41,148 nucleotides of DNA from Elusimicrobiota bacterium (GCA_026388075.1 JAPLKN010000062.1:1-41148), one strand, 5' to 3'; positions 1 through 8,018 are shown, counted from the first letter of the stretch. Notes: a model not told the origin generated them from the sequence alone. Numbers and translations: made by a program.

Positions 1-765
1 GCAGCAATATTTGCATATATATCAGTTGCGATTTCCGGCAAACCGCCGGACCAAGGACATCCTTACGGGCATGAAAAAGCGGAAAATGTATCCGGCGTTG
101 TTGAAGCATTGCTTATTTTTATTGCTTCGCTACTTATTATTATTGAATCCGTTAGAAAGATTATTAAACATGAAGAAATTGAATCGATTGGAATAGGTTT
201 TGTCGTAATGCTGGTTTCGGCTATTGTTAATTTCTTTGTTTCAACAAGGCTTTACAAAGTTGCGCGCGAAGAACATTCTATTGCGCTTGAAGCGGACGCA
301 TTACATCTAAAAGTTGATATGTATACTTCCATTGGAGTTGCGGCAGGATTATTTGTTATTTGGCTGACAAAGCTTAATTTTCTGGATCCGATTCTGGCTA
401 TTTGTATAGCTTTATTTATTTTATATGAGGCAACCGAAATGCTTATCCGCGCGTTTCAACCCCTTATGGACGCAAAATTATCAGATACAGAAATAGAGGC
501 AATCAAACAAGTTATGACCGACCATCAAAATATATTTGTTGATTATCATGAGCTCAGGACACGGCGTGCAGGAAATATCAAGCACATCGACCTGCACTTA
601 ACCATACCTCAAAGAATGACTATAAAAGAATTTCACGATATCAGCGAGCATCTAGAATCTGACATACAAAATACTCTTGAATATACAAGAGTCCTAATCC
701 ATGCTGAACCCTGCGATAATTTATGCAATACCTGCAATTTCAATATTAACTGCAAATACCGATAG
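1..765 (+). CDS. Cation diffusion facilitator (CDF) transporter, 5' end outside window
   Basis: The reading frame is open from base 1, so the N-terminus lies outside the window; 254 residues remain. The first codons read PPDQGHPYGHEKAE, the usual CDF loop between helices 2 and 3. About 80 residues on, ADALHLKVD carries the His-x3-Asp zinc/iron site of helix 5. Hydrophobic helices follow at roughly residues 36-50, 65-80, 108-122 and 128-142, then the ferredoxin-like cytoplasmic domain (ELRTRRAG, HIDLHLTIP). The family exports Zn2+, Fe2+, Mn2+ or Co2+ from the cytoplasm in exchange for protons. The C-terminal tail holds four clustered cysteines (C-x3-C-x2-C-x6-C), uncommon for the family and possibly an extra metal site. 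It is the only plus-strand gene and converges with the cupin gene. Metal specificity cannot be read from the sequence. Confidence 0.9.
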   Translation, partial: AAIFAYISVAISGKPPDQGHPYGHEKAENVSGVVEALLIFIASLLIIIESVRKIIKHEEIESIGIGFVVMLVSAIVNFFVSTRLYKVAREEHSIALEADALHLKVDMYTSIGVAAGLFVIWLTKLNFLDPILAICIALFILYEATEMLIRAFQPLMDAKLSDTEIEAIKQVMTDHQNIFVDYHELRTRRAGNIKHIDLHLTIPQRMTIKEFHDISEHLESDIQNTLEYTRVLIHAEPCDNLCNTCNFNINCKYR

Positions 766-802
766 AATATTTTTCTTTAATATTCGATTTTTCCCAATTG
801 AA

Positions 803-1072
803 CTAACAGAAATGATAAAACTGCTTAATAGGTTTCGTTATGTGCCACTTGCACTTAATTCCGCAGGGGAAATGGACAAAATCGCCTTTTCCTATTCTAA
901 CCTTTTCACCTTCGGAAGTTTCAACCTCTACTTCCCCTTCAAGTAAATAGCAGTCTTCATTGTCACCGTAGTACCAATCAAAACTGCTTTCTCCCTGCTC
1001 CCATTTAGGCCAAGAAGTGATGCCAAGCGCTTTAGCTTCTTCTTCCGACAACTTCTTGATGGTGATACCCAT
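803..1072 (-). CDS. Small single-domain cupin (DUF861/Cupin_3 type)
   Basis: This 89-residue protein is a minimal cupin. The first strand region reads CYLLEGEVEVETSEG; the second motif is IGKGDFVHFPCGIKCKWHI. Such DUF861-type proteins resemble the cupin of EutQ and often bind a metal or a small ligand, but the canonical first-motif histidines are not obvious here, so catalysis is uncertain. The start is well supported: GGGAGG lies 8 bases before the ATG. It is monocistronic or last in its run, converging with the CDF gene and about 75 bases after the first pcm-like gene. A GCTCAC-N13-GTGAGC inverted repeat directly precedes the Shine-Dalgarno sequence. The substrate is unknown. Confidence 0.8.
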   Translation of the reverse strand: MGITIKKLSEEEAKALGITSWPKWEQGESSFDWYYGDNEDCYLLEGEVEVETSEGEKVRIGKGDFVHFPCGIKCKWHITKPIKQFYHFC

Positions 1073-1083
1073 AAAACCTCCCG

Positions 1084-1108
1084 GCTCACCCGTTATGGTA
1101 AAGTGAGC
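1084..1108 (-). promoter_or_regulatory. Inverted repeat just upstream of the cupin ribosome-binding site
   Basis: Six-base arms GCTCAC and GTGAGC are separated by 13 bases, and the repeat ends a few bases before the GGGAGG of the cupin gene. It could be an operator or a leader hairpin that affects translation. On the plus strand it is followed by CTCTTTT, so a weak plus-strand terminator is an alternative. The arms are short and chance is not excluded. Confidence 0.25.
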
Positions 1109-1147
1109 TCTTTTAAAATGTTTTAATTCATTTCCCTACTTTAAAAA

Positions 1148-1618
1148 TTATTTTTTATTTCTTTCCATCGGAACAAATGCAACTGGCAAAATTTCTGCAT
1201 TCATCCCGAGATTGGGAATCACTTCAATAGTATACACTTCTTTGCAAAGTTCGGCAAGCACTGCTGCCTGGTAGCCCGAACCGGTGCCTATTTCAAGAAC
1301 TCTCTCATTCCCGTTAAGTCCCAGTTGTTCGCTCATAAAAGCTACAATGTAGGGTTGAGATATAGTTTGCCCATCACCGATCGGCAAAGGATGGTCTTCA
1401 TAAGCAAATGGTATTTCATTTTCAGGAACAAATTTATGACGCTCAACTTTTCGCATCGCATCAAGAACGCGTTTATCATTGACTCCCCGCGACTCAATTT
1501 GATTTTCAACCATCTCCTTCCTCTTAAACTCAAAAGTTTCCGGCATTTCTTTTGCCTGAAACTGACAGGAAGGAGTAGATATTGCAATGCTTAAAATTAT
1601 TAATCTTAGAATTTTCAT
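1148..1618 (-). CDS. pcm: Exported protein-L-isoaspartate O-methyltransferase-like protein with internal deletion
   Basis: From the ATG at 1618 this gives 156 residues. A hydrophobic signal segment (about residues 1-19, ending TPSCQ, a poor lipobox) is followed by the N-terminal half of the PCMT family: [29 protein letters not shown] (active-site region) and [18 protein letters not shown] (SAM motif I). After [11 protein letters not shown] the protein jumps to ILPVAFVPM, which matches the family's extreme C-terminus (P-V-x-F-V-P-M/L). About 95 residues carrying the rest of the SAM fold are missing in frame, as alignment with the intact paralogue at 15.2-15.9 kb shows. The longer possible start at 1765 adds Arg-rich sequence encoded by a GC-rich repeat and is rejected. 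Intact relatives repair isoaspartyl residues; this copy is probably inactive. Confidence 0.7.
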   Translation of the reverse strand: MKILRLIILSIAISTPSCQFQAKEMPETFEFKRKEMVENQIESRGVNDKRVLDAMRKVERHKFVPENEIPFAYEDHPLPIGDGQTISQPYIVAFMSEQLGLNGNERVLEIGTGSGYQAAVLAELCKEVYTIEVIPNLGMNAEILPVAFVPMERNKK

Positions 1619-1630
1619 AATGAAGCTCAA

Positions 1631-1745
1631 TGGTCTTACGACCATAGTGTCTGTGGTTTCTTCGGCTCGCCTCGCTGCCAGCCTAGATGCTAGGCGGGAT
1701 AGTTTTCCCTGCCTCCGCCATTGGCGGACGGTGCGAAGGCGGATA
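1631..1745. repeat. GC-rich palindromic repeat block
   Basis: Three small palindromes are packed together: TGGTC-TTAC-GACCA (1631-1644), GCCTA-GATGC-TAGGC (1681-1695) and TCCGCCA-T-TGGCGGA (1714-1728). The block is far richer in GC than its surroundings. Related CCGCC/GGCGG palindromes occur at 17.61 kb and 31.99-32.03 kb, so this is a dispersed intergenic element rather than coding sequence. It sits directly upstream of the truncated pcm-like gene. Confidence 0.55.
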
Positions 1746-1797
1746 AAAAAGGCCAGAGTATGCAATTTAAGGCTTAATTAATAGCCCTGTTAAATAG

Positions 1798-1814
1798 CTG
1801 CAAATTCTGACCCC
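1798..1814 (-). repeat. Possible solo REP end related to the RAYT termini
   Basis: On the minus strand the sequence is GGGGTCAGAATTTGCAG. The transposase element at 26.5-27.4 kb has the end GGGGTCAGGTCTTGCAAT; the two share GGGGTCAG and TTGCA at nearly the same spacing. It may be a diverged solo copy of the same or a sister REP family. The match is short. Confidence 0.3.
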
Positions 1815-1861
1815 GAACATTTATAATACCCCCTTCTTTAGCTAGTTCTTAGAATGAGGTT

Positions 1862-2740
1862 TTATTTCTTTTCTACTTTGTCACTTTTTTGAATACCGGT
1901 TCCGGAAACTGCTTTTGCTTTGGAATATTTAGGTTTAACTTCTACAATTTTTATTTCACCTATTGTTTTATCTTCGCTGCCAAGAGATTCTCCGGTTTCA
2001 GGATCGGTTATTTCCTCGCCCTTTCTTACTACTTTGAAAATGTCGCCGGCTGCAATTCCAACATTTTCGCCGCCATTTATAGTTATCGTGCCGTCTTCTG
2101 CTATGGCTGCAACCGCTCCTTGCCAGCTTCCGCCGATTTTATCTATCACTTTTGAAACCGCATCCTGTACGGCCTCTCTTGTAGCTTTTCCGACTAAAGA
2201 CGAGCTAAATTCCGGACTGCCCATACTTACATTTGTGGGGAGAATATCGGCATTGCTAATATCTACCGCCTTCGTGCTTTTTTTACCCTGACCGGTTGCG
2301 GCGGCAATAACTTCTGCATTAGTGGTATCAATAATGCGTATATCAAGCCCAACATTTGCAGAATGACTTTTAACTCCCACACCGAAAGCTCCCAGATTAC
2401 TGGATTTTGTGCCAAATTCATTAACACTTCCTATCACCATATATTGAACTCCGAGTATTTTTCCTAACTGCGCTGCGGTCTGAGCATTAACTGCGCCGCT
2501 TAACCCGATATTCTGCTCTTTCATAACGGTTTCAAGCTCGGCTCGTTCCACTACCCTTACTTTCTTGGTATTTGTAAATTCTGTCACCATCATATCGGCA
2601 ACACCTTCGCCGATGTCATAACCGTATTCATGATGGCCTGTCTTGTCTTCAAGCTTCATAACAGCTATTCTGGACTGTGCGGCAACCGCATAGCTAATAA
2701 ATACTAACATCATTGAAAGAGCAAATAAAACTTTTTTCAT
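1862..2740 (-). CDS. CsgG-family secreted/outer-membrane protein
   Basis: The 292-residue protein starts with a Sec signal peptide (about residues 1-21, cleavage near YAVAAQS). RIAVMKLEDKTG, VADMMVTEF, VRVVERAELETVMKEQ and AAQLGKILGVQYMVIGSVNEF are the conserved CsgG core, including the arginine/glutamate stretch typical of the family. Residues about 205-275 look like the C-terminal FlgT/CsgG-associated beta domain (INGGENVGIAAGDIFKVVRKG). CsgG forms the curli secretion pore in Enterobacteria; many phyla carry homologues of unknown cargo. No lipobox cysteine is present, unlike true CsgG lipoproteins. AAAGGAGAGG precedes the ATG, and a good sigma-70 promoter lies about 100 bases upstream, so it is probably transcribed alone. 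No curlin or CsgE/F partner is visible nearby. Confidence 0.85.
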   Translation of the reverse strand: MKKVLFALSMMLVFISYAVAAQSRIAVMKLEDKTGHHEYGYDIGEGVADMMVTEFTNTKKVRVVERAELETVMKEQNIGLSGAVNAQTAAQLGKILGVQYMVIGSVNEFGTKSSNLGAFGVGVKSHSANVGLDIRIIDTTNAEVIAAATGQGKKSTKAVDISNADILPTNVSMGSPEFSSSLVGKATREAVQDAVSKVIDKIGGSWQGAVAAIAEDGTITINGGENVGIAAGDIFKVVRKGEEITDPETGESLGSEDKTIGEIKIVEVKPKYSKAKAVSGTGIQKSDKVEKK

Positions 2741-2842
2741 TTTTCCTCTCCTTTTAAAGATATTTCATTTCAAGGACTAAGTAAATCAAAAAATCTTTAT
2801 TCTTAAGCTTAATCCTTATAGCTTATTGCTTATCAGATTAAA

Positions 2843-2871
2843 AATATATCAAAATTTTCTTATATTGGCAA
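2843..2871 (-). promoter_or_regulatory. Sigma-70-type promoter for the CsgG-family gene
   Basis: On the minus strand, TTGCCA (-35) and TATATT (-10) are separated by exactly 17 bases. Transcription would start near 2836, giving a leader of about 95 bases before the CsgG-family ATG. The site lies in the gap after the MATE gene stop codon. Confidence 0.5.
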
Positions 2872-2895
2872 CATAATATTTGCTTATCGCAAAAT

Positions 2896-4344
2896 TTAAT
2901 ATTCAACCGAGGGCACTTCAGGAAATTTTATTGGGACTCCGGGTTTATGGCATTCAATAACTCTCATTGACTTCCACTTTCCGCTTAAAAAACGGAACAA
3001 AAATACGAATCCCAAAAGAGCTATATAGACCGATACAATTGTCCATCCCATATATATGCCGCCATGAAATAATTTTATCGCAGCATAGCTGGGCAAAACC
3101 AGCACAAATAAAGAAACTAAAGTTATAACTTTAAACACATAGTGCGTATCTCCCGCTCCCTTAATAGCAGATTCAAAAACAATATTCATTGTATCAAACA
3201 ACGAATAAGCTGCAACGAAACGAAGCAAAATTATCACCAGATTTTGAATAACAGCAAATTCTGCCTGATTATTTTTTGTGGCGAAAGGTAAAATAAAAAT
3301 GCTGGGAAGAATTACATAAAGCAATGATATGGAAGCCATATATCCAAAAGTTATATGAAAAGCGGAATATACGCTTTTTTCGGCAATATCCGGACGGTTT
3401 TTCCCAAGATATTGGCCGACTAATACAGAGATAGCAATTCCTCCGCCAATCATAGGCATAAAGGCTATTGTATTGATATTAAAAGCTATATTGGTTGCGG
3501 CAAGGACAGTAGTTCCTAAAGAGCCGAGTATTAAAATAAATAAAGTAAAACCGGCTATATCAATAAAAAACTGCAGTCCGCTGGGAAATCCAAACCATAC
3601 GATTCTTTTTAATAATCTCCAATTAAACTTCCATCCTTTTAAGGTGTTATATAATTTGTTATTTTCACTTTTTGCAAGTATTACAAAATACATTAAAAAT
3701 GTGGAAACACCTGAAAGAACCGTAGCAATTGCCGCTCCTTTCATTCCCCATTCCGGAAAACCTCCGTAACCGAATATCATCAAATAATCAAGAATTATAT
3801 TGACAAGTGTTCCTATTATATTTACCCACATTACAGTCCATGTTTTTCCCAGCCCAGAAAAAAATCCGGACATTGCGCCGGAAGCAAGCTCCGGAAAAGC
3901 TCCCAGACAAAGAATTTGGAAATAGATTATTTCATTTTTTCTTACGGGAAGATCGTGGCCAATAATATTAAAAATATTCCCGGATTGAAAAGCTAGAACC
4001 AGCAAAATCAAAGAACCTAAAACTGAAATATAAATACCCTGCCAAACCGCAGGCCCTATTATTTCATTTTTTTTCGCTCCGTAATACTGGGCAACAAATG
4101 TTCCGACATAGCTTGCCGTACCCATAAAAATGCTCATCAGAGTAAAATTCAGCATCCCCGACGGCATAGACGCAGCAATAGCTGAAGGAGAATACCATGT
4201 CAAAAACATTCTGTCTATAAAATGCTGGATTGACCATGAACTTGTGCTTAAGATCAACGGGAAAGCAAGAGTTATGAATTCTTTATAACCGCCTTCAGTT
4301 TTCCAGCGGTTAGAAATTGAAAATAATAAATTTTTGATTTTCAC
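2896..4344 (-). CDS. MATE-family multidrug/cation exporter
   Basis: This 482-residue integral membrane protein has about twelve hydrophobic segments arranged as two MatE repeats (near residues 20-180 and 245-410). Family features include LAFPLILSTSSWSIQHFIDRMFL in the first helix, YYGAKKNEI in loop 2-3, GMKGAAIATVLSG in the first repeat and LVGQYLGKNRPDIAEKS in the second. MATE proteins export drugs, metabolites or lipid-linked compounds using Na+ or H+. The start codon is GTG with only a weak upstream AAAGGG. It follows the 32-residue peptide gene by about 50 bases and could be cotranscribed with it. The substrate cannot be inferred. Confidence 0.9.
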   Translation of the reverse strand: MKIKNLLFSISNRWKTEGGYKEFITLAFPLILSTSSWSIQHFIDRMFLTWYSPSAIAASMPSGMLNFTLMSIFMGTASYVGTFVAQYYGAKKNEIIGPAVWQGIYISVLGSLILLVLAFQSGNIFNIIGHDLPVRKNEIIYFQILCLGAFPELASGAMSGFFSGLGKTWTVMWVNIIGTLVNIILDYLMIFGYGGFPEWGMKGAAIATVLSGVSTFLMYFVILAKSENNKLYNTLKGWKFNWRLLKRIVWFGFPSGLQFFIDIAGFTLFILILGSLGTTVLAATNIAFNINTIAFMPMIGGGIAISVLVGQYLGKNRPDIAEKSVYSAFHITFGYMASISLLYVILPSIFILPFATKNNQAEFAVIQNLVIILLRFVAAYSLFDTMNIVFESAIKGAGDTHYVFKVITLVSLFVLVLPSYAAIKLFHGGIYMGWTIVSVYIALLGFVFLFRFLSGKWKSMRVIECHKPGVPIKFPEVPSVEY

Positions 4345-4396
4345 AATGGCAGGAATCCCTTTAATAAATTATTGATATAAAATTATAATTTTAGAG

Positions 4397-4495
4397 CTAT
4401 CCGAATTTTATGATATGTCCCAGCCAAAAAACAAAAGCAATCGCTATGATGTGAACTATCCACCAGCCCGGTTTAGGGAACATAAATCTAAACAT
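4397..4495 (-). CDS. 32-residue single-helix membrane peptide
   Basis: A short open frame begins with ATG at 4495 behind an ideal ribosome-binding site (AAGGAG, 5 bases before the start) and ends with TAG at 4397. The product is one membrane helix after a short basic head, with key residues F4, P7, G10-W11-W12, V14-H15, A20, V22 and G26-H27. It aligns without gaps to the C-terminal tail of the membrane protein encoded at 4760-5254: F, P, GWW, VH, A, V and GH are shared, about 11 identities in 27, and most other positions are conservative. The two genes are about 265 bases apart in the same direction, separated by an inverted-repeat block. The strong start signal and this match support a real gene. 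Its function is unknown. Confidence 0.7.
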   Translation of the reverse strand: MFRFMFPKPGWWIVHIIAIAFVFWLGHIIKFG

Positions 4496-4540
4496 AATTT
4501 CTCCTTACGGATATAATATTAATTTCAAATATTAAACATC

Positions 4541-4718
4541 AAATATCAAAAATACATATCAAAATTTATAATTCTTTACTGCCCATTTTTGGGGGGCAAG
4601 TACCAAGGGTCATGGCTTAAGAATTTATACGGGTTTTTTTCCTAATTCTTGCTACTTGCCCCTTGTTCTGTTATTTTTGATTTTTTATTTGTCATTTTGA
4701 ATTTTGATATTTGATATT
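4541..4718. repeat. Nested inverted-repeat element between the 32-aa and 164-aa genes
   Basis: Outer arms contain CAAATATCAAAA near 4539-4551 and its complement near 4701-4714. Inner arms are GGGGCAAGTA (4593-4602) and TACTTGCCCC (4653-4662), with AAGAATT/AATTCTT complementarity further inside. RNA from either strand could fold into a long hairpin. It looks like a non-coding mobile or REP-like element, and may also act as an attenuator or terminator between the two genes. The whole gap between them (4496-4759) holds nothing else recognisable. Confidence 0.45.
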
Positions 4719-4759
4719 TCATTAATAGCTGCCAATCAAGTTTTAACCTAATTTTGACA

Positions 4760-5254
4760 TTATCGCCATAATAAATGGCCGGCAGAGTATACTAGCGCAA
4801 CTAATACAAAATGAACGCCCCACCATCCCATATTAGGATATCTAAAATATTTTCCAGTGTGAGGGGTATCAACCGCAGCCATGCGGTTTAGATCAAATAG
4901 GGCTTTTCCTATGAAAAACTTTGTGAGAAGAATGGCTATATCTGGAAACGTCGTATTCAGAAATAAACCTTCTAAGGAAATCGGGCCCCTCATATTCGCA
5001 TAGGAAAAATGCGCCATGGTAATTATACCGATGATTACAAAAAATCCGTTAACAACATAGGCATATTGAACAAGATTTCTGAAAAGAAACATAAAAGGTA
5101 TTATAACAATACTTATTATTCCCAAAACAAAAGGTAAAATATATGAAATTGCTTCTGCCGGCGGATGGATTCTTAAATGAAGCAGCCAGCCGCCTAGCGA
5201 AATAAAAAAAAGTCCCGTAATCAGCAAGTATCTGATGTTCTGTTTTTGTGTCAT
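4760..5254 (-). CDS. Five-helix membrane protein of unknown function
   Basis: From ATG at 5254 (GGAAG upstream) the product is 164 residues; an earlier TTG at 5284 would add ten residues without a ribosome-binding site. About five membrane helices are seen: residues 10-30, 36-60, 62-86, 98-125 and 140-160. The last helix, FRYPNMGWWGVHFVLVALVY then SAGHLLW, resembles the separately encoded 32-residue peptide downstream. Two histidines, 12 residues apart in that helix, occur in both. I do not recognise a named family. It begins about 100 bases after the Mg2+ P-type ATPase stop, in the same direction, so a shared transcript or role in ion homeostasis is possible but unproven. Confidence 0.7.
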   Translation of the reverse strand: MTQKQNIRYLLITGLFFISLGGWLLHLRIHPPAEAISYILPFVLGIISIVIIPFMFLFRNLVQYAYVVNGFFVIIGIITMAHFSYANMRGPISLEGLFLNTTFPDIAILLTKFFIGKALFDLNRMAAVDTPHTGKYFRYPNMGWWGVHFVLVALVYSAGHLLWR

Positions 5255-5354
5255 TTTACTTCCACATTTATTTAATAAGAACAACCTTTTGTCTTCAATA
5301 CCTTTCCTATGAAATAATGGTATATATTTAGTCTTTTAGTGTCAAACTGCCACT

Positions 5355-7943
5355 CTATTCGTAACCATTTTTTTTAACAAACCACATTTTAACTTTCTGA
5401 ACCAGGAAAAGATAACTTATAACAATCAGAATTAATGCCACAAAATAAGTTGGAGGCGGAATCACAAATCCGAAATGTGGACCAATAGGCGAGAGTGGAA
5501 TCAAAATTCCAAAAAACACAATTAAAATAGAAGTAAACATAAGAAGTTTACTTGGCATACTTTCCAAAAAAGGAATTTTCCCAGTTCTGATAATATAAAT
5601 TGCTAAAGTCTGGGAACAAAGGGATTCAATGAACCAGCCAGTATGGAACAATTCAGCATTTGAATGAAAAATAAAAAGCATAACGCCGAAAGTTAAAAAA
5701 TCAAATATGGAGCTTATTGGACCAATTGTCAGCATAAATTTTTTAATATAATTTACATTCCATGGCCGCGGCCTTTTAAGATAATCTTCATCAACTTCAT
5801 CAGTCGGAATTGCAGTTTGGGATAAATCATAAAAGAAATTATTTAAAAGAATCTGGATTGGCAGCATCGGGATAAATGGAAGAAATAAACTTCCCCCTGT
5901 CATAGAAAACATATTACCGAAGTTTGAACTTGCACCCATTTTAATATATTTAATGATGTTTCCAAATGTTTTTCTTCCTTCTAAAACGCCAACCTCAAGC
6001 ACCATAAGACTTTTCTTAAGCAATATTATATCGGCTGATTCTTTTGCAATATCAACCGCATTGTCAACTGAGATACCTACATCTGAAGCCTTTAAAGCCG
6101 GAGCATCATTTATTCCGTCGCCCAAATAACCCACTATATGCCCGTTCTGATGCAAAGCATGAATTACTCTTTCTTTTTGAAGAGGCGAAAGGCGTGCAAA
6201 AACTGTTGTGGTTTTAACTTTTTCTTGAAGTTCTTTATCTGAAAGTTTTTCTACCAAATCACCGGTAGTAAGATCTTTTACATCAAGGCCCACCTCGGTG
6301 CAAATTTTTTTAGTAACAAGCTCGTTATCGCCAGTAAGAACCTTTAGTTCAATGCCTAACGCTTTCATGGCGATAATGGCTTTTTCGGCTGACGGTTTTG
6401 GAGGGTCAAGAAAAGCGAGATACCCCAGTAAAACGAGGTCCTTTTCATCTTCTTTTGAATATATTTCTTTTTTCTCTTCAATGTTCTTATATGCGATAGC
6501 CAAAACTCTAAAACCATCGGAACTTAAAGTATCGTATTCTTCCTTAAGGTCTGCTAAAAGGACCTCTTCAATATCCAATATTTCGTTATCAAGTTCATAT
6601 TTCTTGCACCTTTTAAAAATTTCTTCAGGAGCACCTTTCGATATCAGTTTGTGTTTTCCTTCATCTTCAATAACAACTGACATTATCTTTCTTGAAAAAT
6701 CAAAGGGCATTTCATCAAATTTTTTATGCTGTTTTACTAGAACCTCCGAGTGTTTAAGTATAGCTTTATCAAGTAGATTTTTGAGCCCGGTTTGATAAAA
6801 ACTATTGATATATGCCCATTTCAATACTTCGTCGCTTTCTTTTCTAACAACATCGCAATGTTTCTCAAGAACTATTTTATCCATCGTAAGAGTCCCTGTT
6901 TTATCAGTGCACAAAACATCCATCGCTCCAAAGTTTTGTATTGAGCTAAGTCTTTTTACTATCACTCTTTTTTTAGACATGTTTATTGCGCCCTTGGAAA
7001 GATTCATCGCGACTATCATCGGCAGCATTTCAGGGGTAATGCCGACGGCTACTCCTAAGGAAAAAAGGAAGGCTTCAACATAATTTTTTCTCAGGATAGA
7101 ATTTATTGCAAAAATCACGACTATCAACACCATCATCGTCCGGATCATCAGCCAAGTAAAAGTATGGATTCCCTTATCAAATCCTGTTTCCACCCTCATT
7201 GTTGCAAGCCTTTTAGAAAGCTCGCCAAACTGGGTAGAAATCCCCGTTTTGATTACCACTCCAAACGCCGTTCCGCTTACAACAGCCGAACCCATGAATG
7301 CTATATTGTTAAAATCAGCAACAGAACTTTTTCCATTTTTTATTGGAAACGGAAATTTTTCGATAGGAAATGCTTCTCCGGTCAGCGATGCCTGGTTAAC
7401 GAAAAGGTCTTTAGCTGAGATAATCCTTAAATCTGCAGGTATCATATCTCCGGCAGATAAATCAATAATATCCCCGGGAACCAGGAATTTTATTTTTATA
7501 TCTTTTGCAACACCTTCCCTTATTACGGTTGAGGTAGTGCGGACCATTTCGCTTAGCTTTTCAGCCTCTTTCCCGGCACGGTATTCCTGAACGAAAGACA
7601 ATAGGACGCTCATAATTGCCATCAAACTTACTAGAAGAGCGCTTATTTGCTGGCCAAAATACATTGAAAAAGCTGCAATTATTAGTAAAACTACAACAAG
7701 AGGATTGGCGAATTTCAATAAAAATTGGATAAAAATAGTTCTTCTTCTTTTCTTCGCTGGTTCGTTAAGGCCGTATTCTTTAAGTCTAGCCTCTGCCTCT
7801 CCCTCATTCAGCCCGGAAACAGCGGTTCCCAAGTTTCTTAAAACATCTTCCGCTTCAGAACTTATATAATCAAAACTCCAGGATTGCGATTTAACTTTAG
7901 AATGGTTTCTATTAATTAAACCTAACAAATTTATTAATTTCAT
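5355..7943 (-). CDS. mgtA: Magnesium-translocating P-type ATPase (MgtA/MgtB type)
   Basis: The 862-residue protein has the full P-type ATPase plan: N-terminal cation domain (residues 25-65), helices 1-2 (70-120), actuator domain with LTGE (187-190), helices 3-4 with TPEMLPM (303-309), the phosphorylated aspartate in DKTGTLT (347-353), nucleotide-binding domain with FDFSRKIMSVV and KGAPEEI, the GDGINDAP hinge near residue 617, and six C-terminal helices. TPEMLPMIVAMNLSKGA and LLNNFFYDLSQTAIPTDEVD point to the type IIIB magnesium importers rather than calcium pumps. These bring Mg2+ into the cell under starvation. Length matches the family. A candidate promoter lies just upstream; the predicted leader is about 34 bases, too short for a Salmonella-like Mg2+ sensor. 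The five-helix membrane protein follows. Confidence 0.92.
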   Translation of the reverse strand: MKLINLLGLINRNHSKVKSQSWSFDYISSEAEDVLRNLGTAVSGLNEGEAEARLKEYGLNEPAKKRRRTIFIQFLLKFANPLVVVLLIIAAFSMYFGQQISALLVSLMAIMSVLLSFVQEYRAGKEAEKLSEMVRTTSTVIREGVAKDIKIKFLVPGDIIDLSAGDMIPADLRIISAKDLFVNQASLTGEAFPIEKFPFPIKNGKSSVADFNNIAFMGSAVVSGTAFGVVIKTGISTQFGELSKRLATMRVETGFDKGIHTFTWLMIRTMMVLIVVIFAINSILRKNYVEAFLFSLGVAVGITPEMLPMIVAMNLSKGAINMSKKRVIVKRLSSIQNFGAMDVLCTDKTGTLTMDKIVLEKHCDVVRKESDEVLKWAYINSFYQTGLKNLLDKAILKHSEVLVKQHKKFDEMPFDFSRKIMSVVIEDEGKHKLISKGAPEEIFKRCKKYELDNEILDIEEVLLADLKEEYDTLSSDGFRVLAIAYKNIEEKKEIYSKEDEKDLVLLGYLAFLDPPKPSAEKAIIAMKALGIELKVLTGDNELVTKKICTEVGLDVKDLTTGDLVEKLSDKELQEKVKTTTVFARLSPLQKERVIHALHQNGHIVGYLGDGINDAPALKASDVGISVDNAVDIAKESADIILLKKSLMVLEVGVLEGRKTFGNIIKYIKMGASSNFGNMFSMTGGSLFLPFIPMLPIQILLNNFFYDLSQTAIPTDEVDEDYLKRPRPWNVNYIKKFMLTIGPISSIFDFLTFGVMLFIFHSNAELFHTGWFIESLCSQTLAIYIIRTGKIPFLESMPSKLLMFTSILIVFFGILIPLSPIGPHFGFVIPPPTYFVALILIVISYLFLVQKVKMWFVKKNGYE

Positions 7944-7983
7944 AATATCAAATTCGCTCCGTCAAAAGATTTTATAACGATAG

Positions 7984-8012
7984 ATTTTACTGATTTATTA
8001 ATAATTTTGCAA
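7984..8012 (-). promoter_or_regulatory. Candidate sigma-70 promoter for the P-type ATPase
   Basis: On the minus strand, TTGCAA (-35) and TAAAAT (-10) stand 17 bases apart, within the 75-base gap between the upstream glycosyltransferase stop and the ATPase start. In AT-rich DNA such matches can arise by chance, so support is moderate. Confidence 0.4.
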
Positions 8013-8018
8013 AAAAAG

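Noticed and set aside
765-790. Weak hairpin GAATATT...AATATTC between the converging CDF and cupin genes
   Set aside because: The stem is all A/T apart from its end pairs and the T-run is short; a terminator cannot be claimed.
6298-7590. Long open frames on the plus strand opposite the P-type ATPase
   Set aside because: The opposite strand has clear P-type ATPase motifs throughout; the plus-strand frames have no start signals or recognisable domains and are shadows.
7944-8018. Mg2+-sensing leader for the MgtA-type ATPase
   Set aside because: The gap to the upstream gene is 75 bases and the predicted leader about 34, too short for a known Mg2+ sensor or leader-peptide system.
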